Position numbers and translations under genes: made by a program. A stretch of 40,616 nt of DNA from an uncultured Actinomycetes bacterium (GTDB taxonomy: Bacteria; Actinomycetota; Thermoleophilia; Solirubrobacterales; 70-9): contig CALCIA010000344.1 in assembly GCA_937907435.1 (NCBI GenBank), forward strand, positions 1-40,616, given 5' to 3'. Below, in pieces: positions 14,798 through 22,536 of the stretch (position 1 is its first letter; each line of letters starts with the position of its first letter). The notes below the pieces were generated by a model. That model was not told where the DNA came from, searched no databases, and saw only the letters and a program-made list of their open reading frames with translations.

Positions 14798-17661
14798 TGT
14801 TTGGGAGCGTGTCGCGGCGGCGCCGTGTCACCCGCGCCGAGCGCGCCGGCAAGCTCCTCCCGCGAATGGATGTCGAGCCTGCGGTAGGCCTCGCTCAGCC
14901 GCTTCTCGACGGTCTTGCGGGAGATGAAGAGCGCCTGGGCGATCTGCGGGTTCGACAGCCCGTCCGCCGCCAGCGTGGCGGCCTGCCGCTCGACCGGCGT
15001 GAGCGCTTCCGCGCCGCTGCGCAGCTGCTTGCGGGGCCGGGAGCCGGTCGCCCGCAGCTCGTCGCCGGCCCGCTCCGCCAAGGGCTCGGCACCGCTGCGG
15101 GTGGCCAGCTCGAGCGCGTCGCGCAGCGGCTTGCGCGCGTCCGCGCGCCGACCCGAGCGGCGCAGTGCGCCGCCGAGGTCGGAGAGTGCACGGGCGTGCT
15201 CGACCCTCCCCTCGGAGCGCTCGAGCACCGTCACCGACTCGCGCAGCAGGGAGATCTGCTCGGTGCCGGTCGCGGCGAGGCCGAGCGTGCGCAAGGCGAT
15301 CCCGATCGAGCGGGGAGCGCCGAATCGGCGCGCGAGCTCGAGGTCGCGCTCGGCCAGCTCGCGGGCGCCGGCCCGGTCGCCGATCGAGAGCGACGCGACC
15401 GCCGCCGAGGAGCGCCACGGGATCACCGACGGGTTGGGGGCTCCCCAGGCCTCCTGGCGGATCCCGCAGGCGAGGAAGTCCTCCCGCGCGGCGTCGGGCC
15501 GGAGCTGGGCTGCCCGCACCACCCCGCGCGCGTGGAGGAAGTAGTTCCACCCGATGTAGCTGGGCAGCTCGGCCGGCACCTCGATCGCCGCCAGCGTGTC
15601 GGCCGCGGCCGTCACCTCCCCCTTGTCGACCAGCGCCTCGGCGAGCATCGCCTGAGTGGCGACCGTCCCGCCCGAGCTGTGCGTCGCGGCAAGCTCGAGC
15701 GCGGTGGCGAGATCGCTGAGCGCCCCGTCCAGATCGCCGCGCCGGTGTGCCGCGTGGCCGCGCCAGCAGAGACCGATCATCGCGCCGCGGGCCGAGCCCG
15801 CCGCCCGCGCCGCCGCGATCATCTGCTCCAGCAGCCGGCACGCGCCGTCGAATCGCTCCGACCACAGCAGCGCGTTGGCCGCGAACAACGGGATCTGCGC
15901 CGCGATCTGCCCGCCCGGGATGCGGATGCCGTCGAGCATCGACTCGGCGAGCGCGGCAACCTCCGCCGCCGGCGCGGCCGCCAGCGCCCGGTCGATGGCC
16001 AGCACGCCGGCGATCAGCCTGCCGCCGGGGGTTTCCGGCGGCCGCTCGCCGAAGCGCGCGAGCCGACTCGAGGCGAGCCGGCAGGTGTTGAGATCGAGGC
16101 GGGCGGCGGCGAGCGCGTGCGCTTCGATCCGCAGCGCCAGCTCGGTATCGGAGTCCCGCACCGCGTCGGCCGCCCGATCGAACACCGCGACCGCGTCGCG
16201 GTAGCGGTGCGTCGACCACACCGCGTCGCCCCAGTCGAGCGCGGCCAGCGCCTTCGCCCGCGGCTCGGGGGCGGCCTCGAAGGCGCCGGCCAGGTGTTCC
16301 TCGGCGGCGCTCAGCGTGCCGTCCCCCGGCGGGCCGGCCAACAGCTCGGCGGCGCCGAGCTCATGCAGGACGAGCGCCCCTTCGGTCGCGGCAGGCGGCT
16401 CGGCGAGGGCGCGGGCGAGCCAGCGGGCGGCCGTCGCCGGGGCGCCGCGTCGCCGTGCGTCCCGGGCGGCCCGCCGGAGCATGTCGACCGCCCACTCGTC
16501 GCCGGCAGGCTCGGTCGCCAGCAGGTGGCCGGCGACGCGGCCGGGCTCGGCGCCGGCGGCGGCCAGCGTGCGGGCGGCGCGGCCGTGCGCGAGCACGCGG
16601 GTCGAGTGGGGCAGCTCACGGGCGATCGCGGTGCCGACCAGCGGGTGGACGAAGGAGATCGGCCGACCGGCGACGATCTGCTCGAGCTCGAGGGCATCGA
16701 GCGCCCGCAGCCCGGCGTCGCGGTCGACCTCGCTCACCGCCAAAAGCTCGCCCGGGTCGGCGCGGCCGCCCATGACGACCAGGGCGCAGGCGATCGCCGT
16801 CGCCTCCTCGGGCAGCCGCCGCAACCGCGCCAGCACGGCCTGCGAGACCGCCGTGGGGGTCAAGCGGCGCACGCGATCGGTCAGCGCCGAGGAGGGCGCC
16901 GCGGCCTCGTCGGCAAGCGCCCGGGCGAGTTCGCGCAGCAGGAACGGGTTGCCCCCGGTGATCTCGAAGCACGCGTGGCACAGATCCTCCGCCGCGGCCG
17001 GCGCCCACGTCTGGCGCACCAGCGACGCGCTGCCGGCCTCGCTCAACGGCGCGAGCTCGATCCGCTCGGCCTGGGCGAGACCGACGATCCCGGCCAGGGC
17101 GCCGCCCTGCTTCTGCGGCTCGCCGCTGCGGACCGCGACGACGAAGGCGATCGGCAGATCCTCGAGCCGCCGGGCGAGGTACAGCAGCCAGCCGAGCGAC
17201 GGCTCGTCACACCACTGCGCGTCGTCCACCGACAGCACGAGCGGGCGGCGCTCGCAGAGGTTCGCGGCCAGCCAGTACAGGCCGTGCATCAGCGCCGCCG
17301 GATCTGTCGCCGGGGACTCATCGGCGCCGGCGGACGGCAGCAGAAGCGGGCGCACCAGACCCGCCGCGCCATCGAGCGCCGCCCGCTGCTCGTCCGTGCC
17401 CAGGCCCAGGAGCGCCGGCTCGAACAGCCGCCGCACGACCGCGAACCCGAGGTCGCGCTCGAACTCTCCGGCGACCGCGCTCAGCACGCTCCAGCCGCGT
17501 TGCCTGCCGGCCTCGGCCACGGCCGCGAGCACCGCGCTCTTGCCGATGCCCGCGGGGCCGTCGAGGACCAGGAGCCGCCCGCGGCCCGCGGCGACCTCAT
17601 CGAGCGCCCCCGTGGCGCGGGCGAGGTCGGCGTCGCGCTCGATCAGGTCCGCAGGCGTCAT
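14794..17661 (-). CDS. LuxR-family transcriptional regulator with N-terminal AAA ATPase domain (LAL type), copy 2
   Basis: A 955-residue protein from ATG 17661. Walker A is GPAGIGKSAV at about 35-44 and Walker B is VLSVDDAQWCD. The middle is a long helical Ala/Arg/Leu repeat region. The C-terminal LuxR helix-turn-helix reads TPVERQAATLAADGLSNPQ then IAQALFISRKTVEKRLSEAY. It has the same architecture as copy 1 and is clearly its paralogue, but is diverged throughout the middle. Its promoter region holds site B, shared with the divergent small protein 2 gene, and its 3' end abuts site A, which suggests autoregulation and control of the lipoprotein operon. Inducer unknown. Confidence 0.93.
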   Translation of the reverse strand: MTPADLIERDADLARATGALDEVAAGRGRLLVLDGPAGIGKSAVLAAVAEAGRQRGWSVLSAVAGEFERDLGFAVVRRLFEPALLGLGTDEQRAALDGAAGLVRPLLLPSAGADESPATDPAALMHGLYWLAANLCERRPLVLSVDDAQWCDEPSLGWLLYLARRLEDLPIAFVVAVRSGEPQKQGGALAGIVGLAQAERIELAPLSEAGSASLVRQTWAPAAAEDLCHACFEITGGNPFLLRELARALADEAAAPSSALTDRVRRLTPTAVSQAVLARLRRLPEEATAIACALVVMGGRADPGELLAVSEVDRDAGLRALDALELEQIVAGRPISFVHPLVGTAIARELPHSTRVLAHGRAARTLAAAGAEPGRVAGHLLATEPAGDEWAVDMLRRAARDARRRGAPATAARWLARALAEPPAATEGALVLHELGAAELLAGPPGDGTLSAAEEHLAGAFEAAPEPRAKALAALDWGDAVWSTHRYRDAVAVFDRAADAVRDSDTELALRIEAHALAAARLDLNTCRLASSRLARFGERPPETPGGRLIAGVLAIDRALAAAPAAEVAALAESMLDGIRIPGGQIAAQIPLFAANALLWSERFDGACRLLEQMIAAARAAGSARGAMIGLCWRGHAAHRRGDLDGALSDLATALELAATHSSGGTVATQAMLAEALVDKGEVTAAADTLAAIEVPAELPSYIGWNYFLHARGVVRAAQLRPDAAREDFLACGIRQEAWGAPNPSVIPWRSSAAVASLSIGDRAGARELAERDLELARRFGAPRSIGIALRTLGLAATGTEQISLLRESVTVLERSEGRVEHARALSDLGGALRRSGRRADARKPLRDALELATRSGAEPLAERAGDELRATGSRPRKQLRSGAEALTPVERQAATLAADGLSNPQIAQALFISRKTVEKRLSEAYRRLDIHSREELAGALGAGDTAPPRHAPKQ

Positions 17662-17694
17662 CTCGACCCGCCGCCCCCCAGGCGCAAGCGAACG

Positions 17695-17717
17695 GTAGGG
17701 ATGCCCCCCCTAGCGAA
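17695..17717 (+). promoter_or_regulatory. Operator-like site B between LuxR copy 2 and small protein 2
   Basis: On the plus strand the site reads GTAGGGATGC, then CCCCCCTAGCGAA. It is the reverse complement of site A with two mismatches. It stands 33 bp before ATG 17751 (small protein 2) and 33 bp before ATG 17661 (LuxR copy 2), in the middle of a divergent promoter region. Orientation relative to small protein 2 equals that of site A relative to the lipoprotein gene and of site C relative to small protein 1. Confidence 0.6.
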
Positions 17718-17750
17718 CAGCAGGCTTGCCGAGCACGATTGCCAGACCAA

Positions 17751-17951
17751 ATGGACTCTCCCGATCCACCATGGCGGGTCACCCTCGAACTGGACGCTGA
17801 CCCCGACGCGCTGCACGGAACCCTAGAGCACCCCGACGGAACCCGCGAGCGTTTCTGGGGTTGGCTCGACCTGATGTCGGCCCTCGAGCGGGGCGCCCGA
17901 GCCGCACCACACCGGCAGGGGCCACGAACGCGAACGCCCGAGGGACGATGA
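17751..17951 (+). CDS. Small LuxR-associated protein 2 (66 aa)
   Basis: A 66-residue protein from ATG 17751; a TTG four codons upstream is possible. Its core RVTLELDADPDALHGTLEH followed by RFWGWLDLMSALE aligns with the protein at 10075 (VTxEL, DPxxGxL, FxGWxxL, LE). The extra C-terminal tail is Arg/Pro-rich. It is transcribed divergently from LuxR regulator copy 2 across site B. Two unlinked copies beside two paralogous regulators suggest a partner or modulator of the regulator, which is inference. No domain name can be given. Confidence 0.65.
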   Translation: MDSPDPPWRVTLELDADPDALHGTLEHPDGTRERFWGWLDLMSALERGARAAPHRQGPRTRTPEGR

Positions 17952-17962
17952 TCGAACGACCG

Positions 17963-18595
17963 TTACCGGCGAGGCTCGTCGAGGCGCTCGACCGAGGGGT
18001 CGATCTGGACCGGGTAGCCGGCCCGCAGCACCGCCAGGGTCGCCGGCGGGGTGATCGCGGTGGCGCTCCCGCGGCGCGGCCGGCGGCGCCGGCGGCCGTA
18101 GCCGGCGGGGCCCCAGGCGAGGAGCTCGTCGCCCAAAAGGAGCCACGGCGCACCGTCCTCGAGGACGAAGGCGCCGTCGGGAAGCTCGGCCCACCCGATC
18201 TCGTGGAACCGGCGCCGGTGGGTGCCGCGGAAGAGCCGCTCGGCGTGCAGGCGTCGGTTCATCTCGCCGGCCGACGGCGGCTCCCCGCCGCGCGCCTGCG
18301 CCCAGGCGGCTTTGTAGGCCTGGTAGGCGGCGTGGCGGCACTCGCCGCAGGGACGGTGCCCGGCGGCGAAGGCGACCGCCTCGTCGTGGAAGAACAGCGG
18401 GGTCCAGCGATTCGGGACCCACAGCTCGCGGTGGCGGCCGCGGAACTCGAGCGCGCAGGTGATCCAGAGGTTCCCGGCGTGGAAGCGGACGATCTCGCGG
18501 CCCTCGTGGAGGACCCCACGGTTGCCGGTGAAGGCGCCGCGCAGCGGGGTGGCGATGATCTCGCCGGTCGGCGTGACGCGGTTCCGTTCGGGCAT
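17963..18595 (-). CDS. Conserved-looking protein of unknown function with a CGEC motif
   Basis: A 210-residue soluble protein. Recognisable blocks are RVTPTGEIIATPLRGAFTGN RG near residues 6-27, WITCALEFRGR (about 44-54), LFFHDEAVAFAAGHRPCGEC (about 67-86) followed by RHAAYQAYKAAW, and GTHRRRFHEIGWAELPDGAF further on. The paired cysteines in CGEC with flanking His and Arg residues suggest a metal or nucleic-acid site; that is inference. I recall similar uncharacterised proteins in many actinobacteria but no assigned function. It converges on small protein 2, with stops about 11 bp apart, and is divergent from the GNAT gene. Confidence 0.8.
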   Translation of the reverse strand: MPERNRVTPTGEIIATPLRGAFTGNRGVLHEGREIVRFHAGNLWITCALEFRGRHRELWVPNRWTPLFFHDEAVAFAAGHRPCGECRHAAYQAYKAAWAQARGGEPPSAGEMNRRLHAERLFRGTHRRRFHEIGWAELPDGAFVLEDGAPWLLLGDELLAWGPAGYGRRRRRPRRGSATAITPPATLAVLRAGYPVQIDPSVERLDEPRR

Positions 18596-18631
18596 CGCCC
18601 CGAAGTGTGAAGCTTGCCCCTGGGATCGAAA

Positions 18632-19102
18632 ATGGACCCGACCGCCGACATCTCCCTGGCCACCGTCGAGCAGGCGCCGGTCGCCGCGCGCCTACAGATC
18701 GCCTTCAACGAGGAGTTCGACACCCCGAGTCCCACGTTCGAGACGCTCCTGCCACGCTTTCGGGCGCTGATCGCCGACCGGGACGGACTCGTCCTGCTCG
18801 CCGGCGACCCCGATGACCCCCTCGGCTACGCCGTCGTGACCCTCCGCCCCACCGTCTACTGCGACGGACCGCTCGCCACCCTCGACGAGCTCTACGTTCG
18901 CCCCGGCCGGCGCAATCTGGGCCTCGGCACCGCGCTCCTGAACCGCGCGATCGCCGAGCTGCGCGCCCGCGGCGGAGGCGAGATGCACATCAACGTCGAC
19001 GAGGTCGACATCGACGCGCGGCGCTTCTACGAACGCCACGGCTTCGTGAACATCGAGCCCGGCACCGACTACCGCATGCTCTGCTACATCCGCGAGTTCT
19101 GA
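18632..19102 (+). CDS. GNAT family N-acetyltransferase
   Basis: A 156-residue acetyltransferase from ATG 18632; a TTG six codons upstream is also open. The acetyl-CoA binding core is LDELYVRPGRRNLGLGTALL at about residues 85-104, with the RxxxGLGT signature, followed by a helix NRAIAELRARG and the C-terminal strand/helix VDIDARRFYERHGFVNIEPG, as in the GNAT fold. It transfers an acetyl group to an amine substrate that cannot be predicted. The gap to the divergent CGEC gene is short (36 bp), so they may share a promoter region. Confidence 0.88.
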   Translation: MDPTADISLATVEQAPVAARLQIAFNEEFDTPSPTFETLLPRFRALIADRDGLVLLAGDPDDPLGYAVVTLRPTVYCDGPLATLDELYVRPGRRNLGLGTALLNRAIAELRARGGGEMHINVDEVDIDARRFYERHGFVNIEPGTDYRMLCYIREF

Positions 19103-19140
19103 CCGGACACATGCGGTGCGCCGACTCGTGCGACCTCTCA

Positions 19141-19611
19141 TCAGCTTCGCGCCGGGGCGGCTATGCGCCCTGCGCCGGGCTCGACATCGACGTCGGCCGA
19201 GCGGAGAACCTCGCCGCAAGCCGTGCAGTGCATCTCGACCTCGGTGATCCGGCCGCAGGCGCGATGGCGACGCAGCGCCGGCGGCCCGGTCTCCCCCGCC
19301 GTCCAGCGGTCACCCCAGGAGGCCATCGCCATCAGCACGTCGACGAACTCCGAGCCCTTGCCGGTGAGGGCGTATTCGTGCCGGGGTGGGCGCTCGGAGT
19401 ATTCGCGGCGCTCGAGCATCCCCTCGTCCACCAAGTGCTTGAGCCGCTCGGCGAGGACCTTCCGCGAGATGCCGAGGTCCCGTTGGATGTCGTCGAAACG
19501 GTTGATGCCCACCCAGACGTCGCGCAGCACCAGCGGCGACCAGGGCTCCCCGGCGACAGCCAGACTGCGCGCGATCGAGCAGTTCATCTGGGCGAAGTCG
19601 GTCCGCTGCAT
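19141..19611 (-). CDS. HxlR family winged-helix transcriptional regulator
   Basis: A 156-residue regulator. The N-terminus MNCSIARSLAVAGEPWSPLV carries the Cys11 typical of the family. The winged helix runs from about 38 to 85 (FDDIQRDLGISRKVLAERLK, LVDEGMLERREY, HEYALTGKG). A C-terminal extension holds Cys119, Cys129 and Cys132 (ACGRITEVEMHCTACGEVL), possibly a zinc or redox site. HxlR proteins often sense aldehydes, quinones or other electrophiles. It is divergent from a reductase gene, with a perfect palindrome in between that is the likely operator for both. Confidence 0.92.
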   Translation of the reverse strand: MQRTDFAQMNCSIARSLAVAGEPWSPLVLRDVWVGINRFDDIQRDLGISRKVLAERLKHLVDEGMLERREYSERPPRHEYALTGKGSEFVDVLMAMASWGDRWTAGETGPPALRRHRACGRITEVEMHCTACGEVLRSADVDVEPGAGRIAAPARS

Positions 19612-19626
19612 GGGGTGATCGTAGTG

Positions 19627-19643
19627 AGTTCCTTTAAGGAACT
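19627..19643. promoter_or_regulatory. Palindromic operator for the HxlR/reductase divergent promoter
   Basis: AGTTCCTTTAAGGAACT is a perfect 8-bp inverted repeat around one central base. It lies 16 bp upstream of the HxlR start and 48 bp upstream of the leader peptide start, in the only AT-rich stretch of this intergenic region. Its position and symmetry fit a dimeric winged-helix protein that represses itself and the divergent operon. Confidence 0.65.
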
Positions 19644-19690
19644 AAACCTGTTACCGTCCGGCGACGATCGCGACCAGGACAGGAGCGAAG

Positions 19691-19738
19691 ATGACGACAC
19701 CGAATCCGCTCACCTCGACGGGGGCGTCGAACCGATGA
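19691..19738 (+). CDS. Short leader ORF (15 codons) overlapping the reductase start
   Basis: ATG 19691 follows a clear AGGAG and encodes MTTPNPLTSTGASNR, then TGA. The TGA overlaps the ATG of the reductase gene (ATGA at 19735-19738). The best ribosome binding site of the transcript therefore belongs to the leader, and the reductase start would be reached by translational coupling. It could be a leader peptide, or a remnant of an older, longer N-terminus in another frame. Confidence 0.45.
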   Translation: MTTPNPLTSTGASNR

Positions 19739-20361
19739 GCAAGGTCATCACCGCCCTCTCGACCTCGGTCGACGGCTATATCACCGGTCCCGACCCTTCG
19801 CCAGAGCAGGCACTGGGCCGCGGCGGCAAGCCGCTGTTCGACTGGTACTTCGACGGCGATGTCCCAAGCCAGGTCTTCGAGGGGTTCCGACTGTCGGCCG
19901 AGAGCGCGCGGGTGTTCGACCAGGTCGCCGGGCGGGTCGGTGCGGTCATCGCCAGCCGCCGCACCTACGACCATTCGAACGGTTTCGGCGGCGATGGCGG
20001 CCCGCACCCGACCGCACCGCTGGTGGTCCTCTCCCACCGGCCGCCGCCGCCGGGCGCCACCCAGCGCTTCGCCGCCGACATCGAGGAAGCGGTCGAGATC
20101 GCCTCCCGACTTGCGGGCGATCGCGACGTCGGTCTCCAGGGCGGACAGACGACCGCCGCAGCGATCGCGGCAGGGTTGCTCCAGGAGGTGATCGTGCACC
20201 AGGTCCCGATCCTGCTCGGCGGGGGCACGCCTCTCTTCCCGCAGTTCCCACTGGCGCACGAGCTGAGCCAGGTCGAGGTCGTCGCCGCGCCCGGCGTCAC
20301 CCATCTGCACTACGCGCTGACGCCGGCTCGGCCCCGAGGTGACGAGGAGAGGTCGCAGTGA
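19735..20361 (+). CDS. Dihydrofolate reductase family protein (RibD C-terminal-like)
   Basis: A 208-residue reductase-fold protein that begins MSKVITALSTSVDGYITGPD, the usual first strand of RibD-C/DHFR-like proteins. Further motifs are VGAVIASRRTYDHSNGF (about 72-88), APLVVLSHRPPP, and DVGLQGGQTTAAAIAAGLLQ with EVIVHQVPILLGGGTPLF, which form the NADPH and substrate pocket. Family members reduce pteridine- or ribityl-type substrates or unknown xenobiotics. It is controlled with the divergent HxlR gene. Its start overlaps a 15-codon leader. A VOC-fold gene follows 37 bp downstream in the same direction. Confidence 0.9.
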   Translation: MSKVITALSTSVDGYITGPDPSPEQALGRGGKPLFDWYFDGDVPSQVFEGFRLSAESARVFDQVAGRVGAVIASRRTYDHSNGFGGDGGPHPTAPLVVLSHRPPPPGATQRFAADIEEAVEIASRLAGDRDVGLQGGQTTAAAIAAGLLQEVIVHQVPILLGGGTPLFPQFPLAHELSQVEVVAAPGVTHLHYALTPARPRGDEERSQ

Positions 20362-20398
20362 CCCCTATCCCCCAGAGTGACTACCGATCGGAGAGACG

Positions 20399-20944
20399 AT
20401 GCCCGAGCAATTGTTCAGACCGCGGTTGGGTGAGCCACACCATCACGCCTACGTCGTAGACGACATCGAGGCGACCGTGAATCGCCTGGTTGGCCAGCTC
20501 GGCGCCGGGCCGTTCTTCCTGATCGAGAACGTGCCACTCGAAAACCTCCTCTCGCGCGGTGAACCCGCGGAATTCGTGCACAACTCTGCCTTCGGCTCCT
20601 GCGGCAGCGGCGTCATCGAGCTGATGGAAACGATCAACTTGGCGCCCAAGCGCGTCGAGCGGGGCTTCTCCGGCCCCCGGCCGCGCATCCACCACGTCGC
20701 CTACGCCGTACCGCCCACGGAGGTGGCCGAATTGCGCAGCCTGCTCGACGAGCGAGGTCTGCCGCAGTACCTGAGCGCTCGCACCGGTGAAGTCGACAAC
20801 ACCTTCCACAACGCTTCCGCCGTGCTGGGCCACGATCTCGAGATCCACGTCGACAGCCAGGGTCTGCGCGATGTCTTCACGATGGTCAGCGGCGCGGCCG
20901 ATGGCTGGGACGGCTCGGAGCCGCTGCGCCCGGCGGACAGCTGA
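20399..20944 (+). CDS. VOC family (glyoxalase-like) protein
   Basis: A 181-residue two-module VOC protein with GGAGAG upstream of its ATG. Module 1 starts HHHAYVVDDIEATVNRLVGQ (about 14-33) and module 2 starts IHHVAYAVPPTEVAELRSLL (about 98-117). The candidate metal ligands are the His residues that open each module and an acidic residue in each last strand (IELME and LEIHVD). Relatives act as lactoylglutathione lyase-like enzymes, epimerases or dioxygenases; the sequence does not decide. It probably belongs to the HxlR-controlled operon with the reductase. The 214 bp downstream to 21158 hold nothing I can name apart from a hairpin. Confidence 0.85.
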   Translation: MPEQLFRPRLGEPHHHAYVVDDIEATVNRLVGQLGAGPFFLIENVPLENLLSRGEPAEFVHNSAFGSCGSGVIELMETINLAPKRVERGFSGPRPRIHHVAYAVPPTEVAELRSLLDERGLPQYLSARTGEVDNTFHNASAVLGHDLEIHVDSQGLRDVFTMVSGAADGWDGSEPLRPADS

Positions 20945-21150
20945 GCACGTCGTCGCCCACCCCTCACCCCTACCTCGCGGTCGCGGTGTGTTCCGCCACC
21001 TCGGCCTCGCGCTCCCTCTTTTCCTCGCCGGACATCAGTGCGTGCACCGCGCCCGGTACCCCGAAGCGACCGTCGCGCCGCGCACACCGTCTGAGCGACC
21101 AAGCCCGACAGGCCCGCGACGATCGGGCTCCGCGCCGACGACCCGGTGCG

Positions 21151-21170
21151 GTAAGGGTCTACGAAGACCC
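21151..21170 (-). terminator. Stem-loop over the EF-hand gene stop codon
   Basis: On the minus strand AAGGGTCT pairs with AGACCCTT around a TCGT loop, a perfect 8-bp stem that includes the TAG of the EF-hand gene. It could end transcription or protect the 3' end of the message. No T-run follows, so the terminator call is tentative. Confidence 0.4.
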
Positions 21171-21953
21171 TTCGTAGTAGGCCTCCACCCGACCGAGGGT
21201 CAACGGTCCCGACCTGCCCTTGCGGATCGGATCGACCAGGCTGCGCCGGACGTAGCGCCAGTACTCGGACGGCCCGACCTTGCCGTTGCGGTCGAGGTCG
21301 AACGCCAGCGCGGTCTTCCCGATCCGTCCTCGCTTGGAACCGGGCGTCCCGCGGAGGTCGAGACGGACGTCGCCGGCATCCACCACCCCGTCGCCGTCGA
21401 GGTCGATCTGCCGGAAGTCGCGCATCGAGCCGGCGCGCAGCTCACGGTCCGAGAGGGTTCCGCTGCGGTCGGTGTCCCAGGCGCGGAACTGTCGATCGAC
21501 CCAGGTCGAGCCGGCGCGCCACAGGGGTGATGAGAGCCGCCGCGACTCCCCGTTCGGCGTGCAGATGACGTTCCACGGCGAGCCGCTGATCACTTCGTTG
21601 GCGTTTCCCCACATGCTCCACTCGACGTCGTTGCTGTCCGAGTTGAGATCGGCGCCACTCAGTTCCGCGTAGCCATGGTCTTGGATGTTGGGATGGCCGC
21701 TGCTCATCGTGCAGCCGCCCTGTTCCAGTTCGAACGAGCCGCCCTTGCCGGGATAGGCGATCTGTTCGTGGAAGAACATGAAGTGTCCGCCCCAGCCACA
21801 GAAGATCCCACAGACGAAGTTCACCTCCGTGCCGCCTTCGAAGAAGGTGCTGTTGTTGTACATCGCCATCGCCTCCGCCCGAGGTGCCGCCCCGCAGGCA
21901 AAGAGGAACGCGCCGACCGCACCCACCACCGCCATCGCCAACCTGACCTTCAT
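21159..21953 (-). CDS. Secreted EF-hand calcium-binding protein
   Basis: A 264-residue exported protein with AAGGAG before its ATG. The N-terminal hydrophobic segment ends in LFAC (Cys20), a poor lipobox, then AAPRAEA; either lipidation or ordinary signal cleavage is possible. The N-terminal half is Cys/Trp/Gly-rich (NFVCGIFCGWGGHFMFFHE) and strand-like. The C-terminal half has three EF-hand loops: DTDRSGTLSDRE at about 160-171, DLDGDGVVDAGD at 184-195 and DLDRNGKVGPSE at 219-230. The role is probably calcium-stabilised cell-surface structure. Transcribed leftward and isolated from its neighbours. Confidence 0.85.
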   Translation of the reverse strand: MKVRLAMAVVGAVGAFLFACGAAPRAEAMAMYNNSTFFEGGTEVNFVCGIFCGWGGHFMFFHEQIAYPGKGGSFELEQGGCTMSSGHPNIQDHGYAELSGADLNSDSNDVEWSMWGNANEVISGSPWNVICTPNGESRRLSSPLWRAGSTWVDRQFRAWDTDRSGTLSDRELRAGSMRDFRQIDLDGDGVVDAGDVRLDLRGTPGSKRGRIGKTALAFDLDRNGKVGPSEYWRYVRRSLVDPIRKGRSGPLTLGRVEAYYEGSS

Positions 21954-22131
21954 CAGACTCCTTCCGCCCGTTCGATTCAGCGCAGCTTAGTCAGAAGGTC
22001 AGCAACCGACGAGGCACTCGGCGCCGCGCTCCTCGATGCCGCCCGAGGTAAGCACCTACGCGCAGAAATCGCCAACGGGACATTCGCCGTCTGAGCGGGG
22101 CACGCGCGACGCCTGGATTCCGAGTCAGCGG

Positions 22132-22536
22132 CTATTTGCTCTCAGATCGACAGGCGGCCGCGGCCTGCCCGGCGAAGGGCGGCACCGAGGCCATCGAGGC
22201 GATGTTTTCTTCGACCGCCGCCCGACATTCCGGACCCAGGCCACCTTCGAGGATGCGTTCGAGGTCCGCCTTGAACCTCCTCATCGCGCGCAGCTTGCCC
22301 GGTTCGGCGATTCGCTCGATACACGCTTCGCGACGCCGGGCATCCATCTGCGGGCATCTCCTCATCTCCACCCCCTCGGCCCTTCCCCATTCCTTCAGGA
22401 ACCGTCCTTCCGCGGCCGCGACGAAAGTCGCCTCCGCTCGGCTCGTCGACGCGGCCGACCCACATCCGCCCAGTACCAGGAGGCACGCGACGGACGTCGC
22501 GACCAGGAGGATCCTCGCTCGGACCGATCGGCTCAT
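22132..22536 (-). CDS. Small lipoprotein coupled to the Rhs/protease gene
   Basis: A 134-residue lipoprotein with lipobox VLGGC (Cys25) after a hydrophobic stretch ILLVATSVACLLVLGG. The mature part is mostly helical and charged, with cysteines in RRCPQMDARRREACIERI, GPECRAAVEEN and AAACRSESK that could form disulfides outside the cytoplasm. Its ATG overlaps the stop of the 6.65-kb upstream gene (ATGA), so it is translated with it. A small lipoprotein directly after a giant exported Rhs-like protein is where an immunity or inhibitor protein would be expected. That role is inference; I recognise no family. Confidence 0.8.
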   Translation of the reverse strand: MSRSVRARILLVATSVACLLVLGGCGSAASTSRAEATFVAAAEGRFLKEWGRAEGVEMRRCPQMDARRREACIERIAEPGKLRAMRRFKADLERILEGGLGPECRAAVEENIASMASVPPFAGQAAAACRSESK

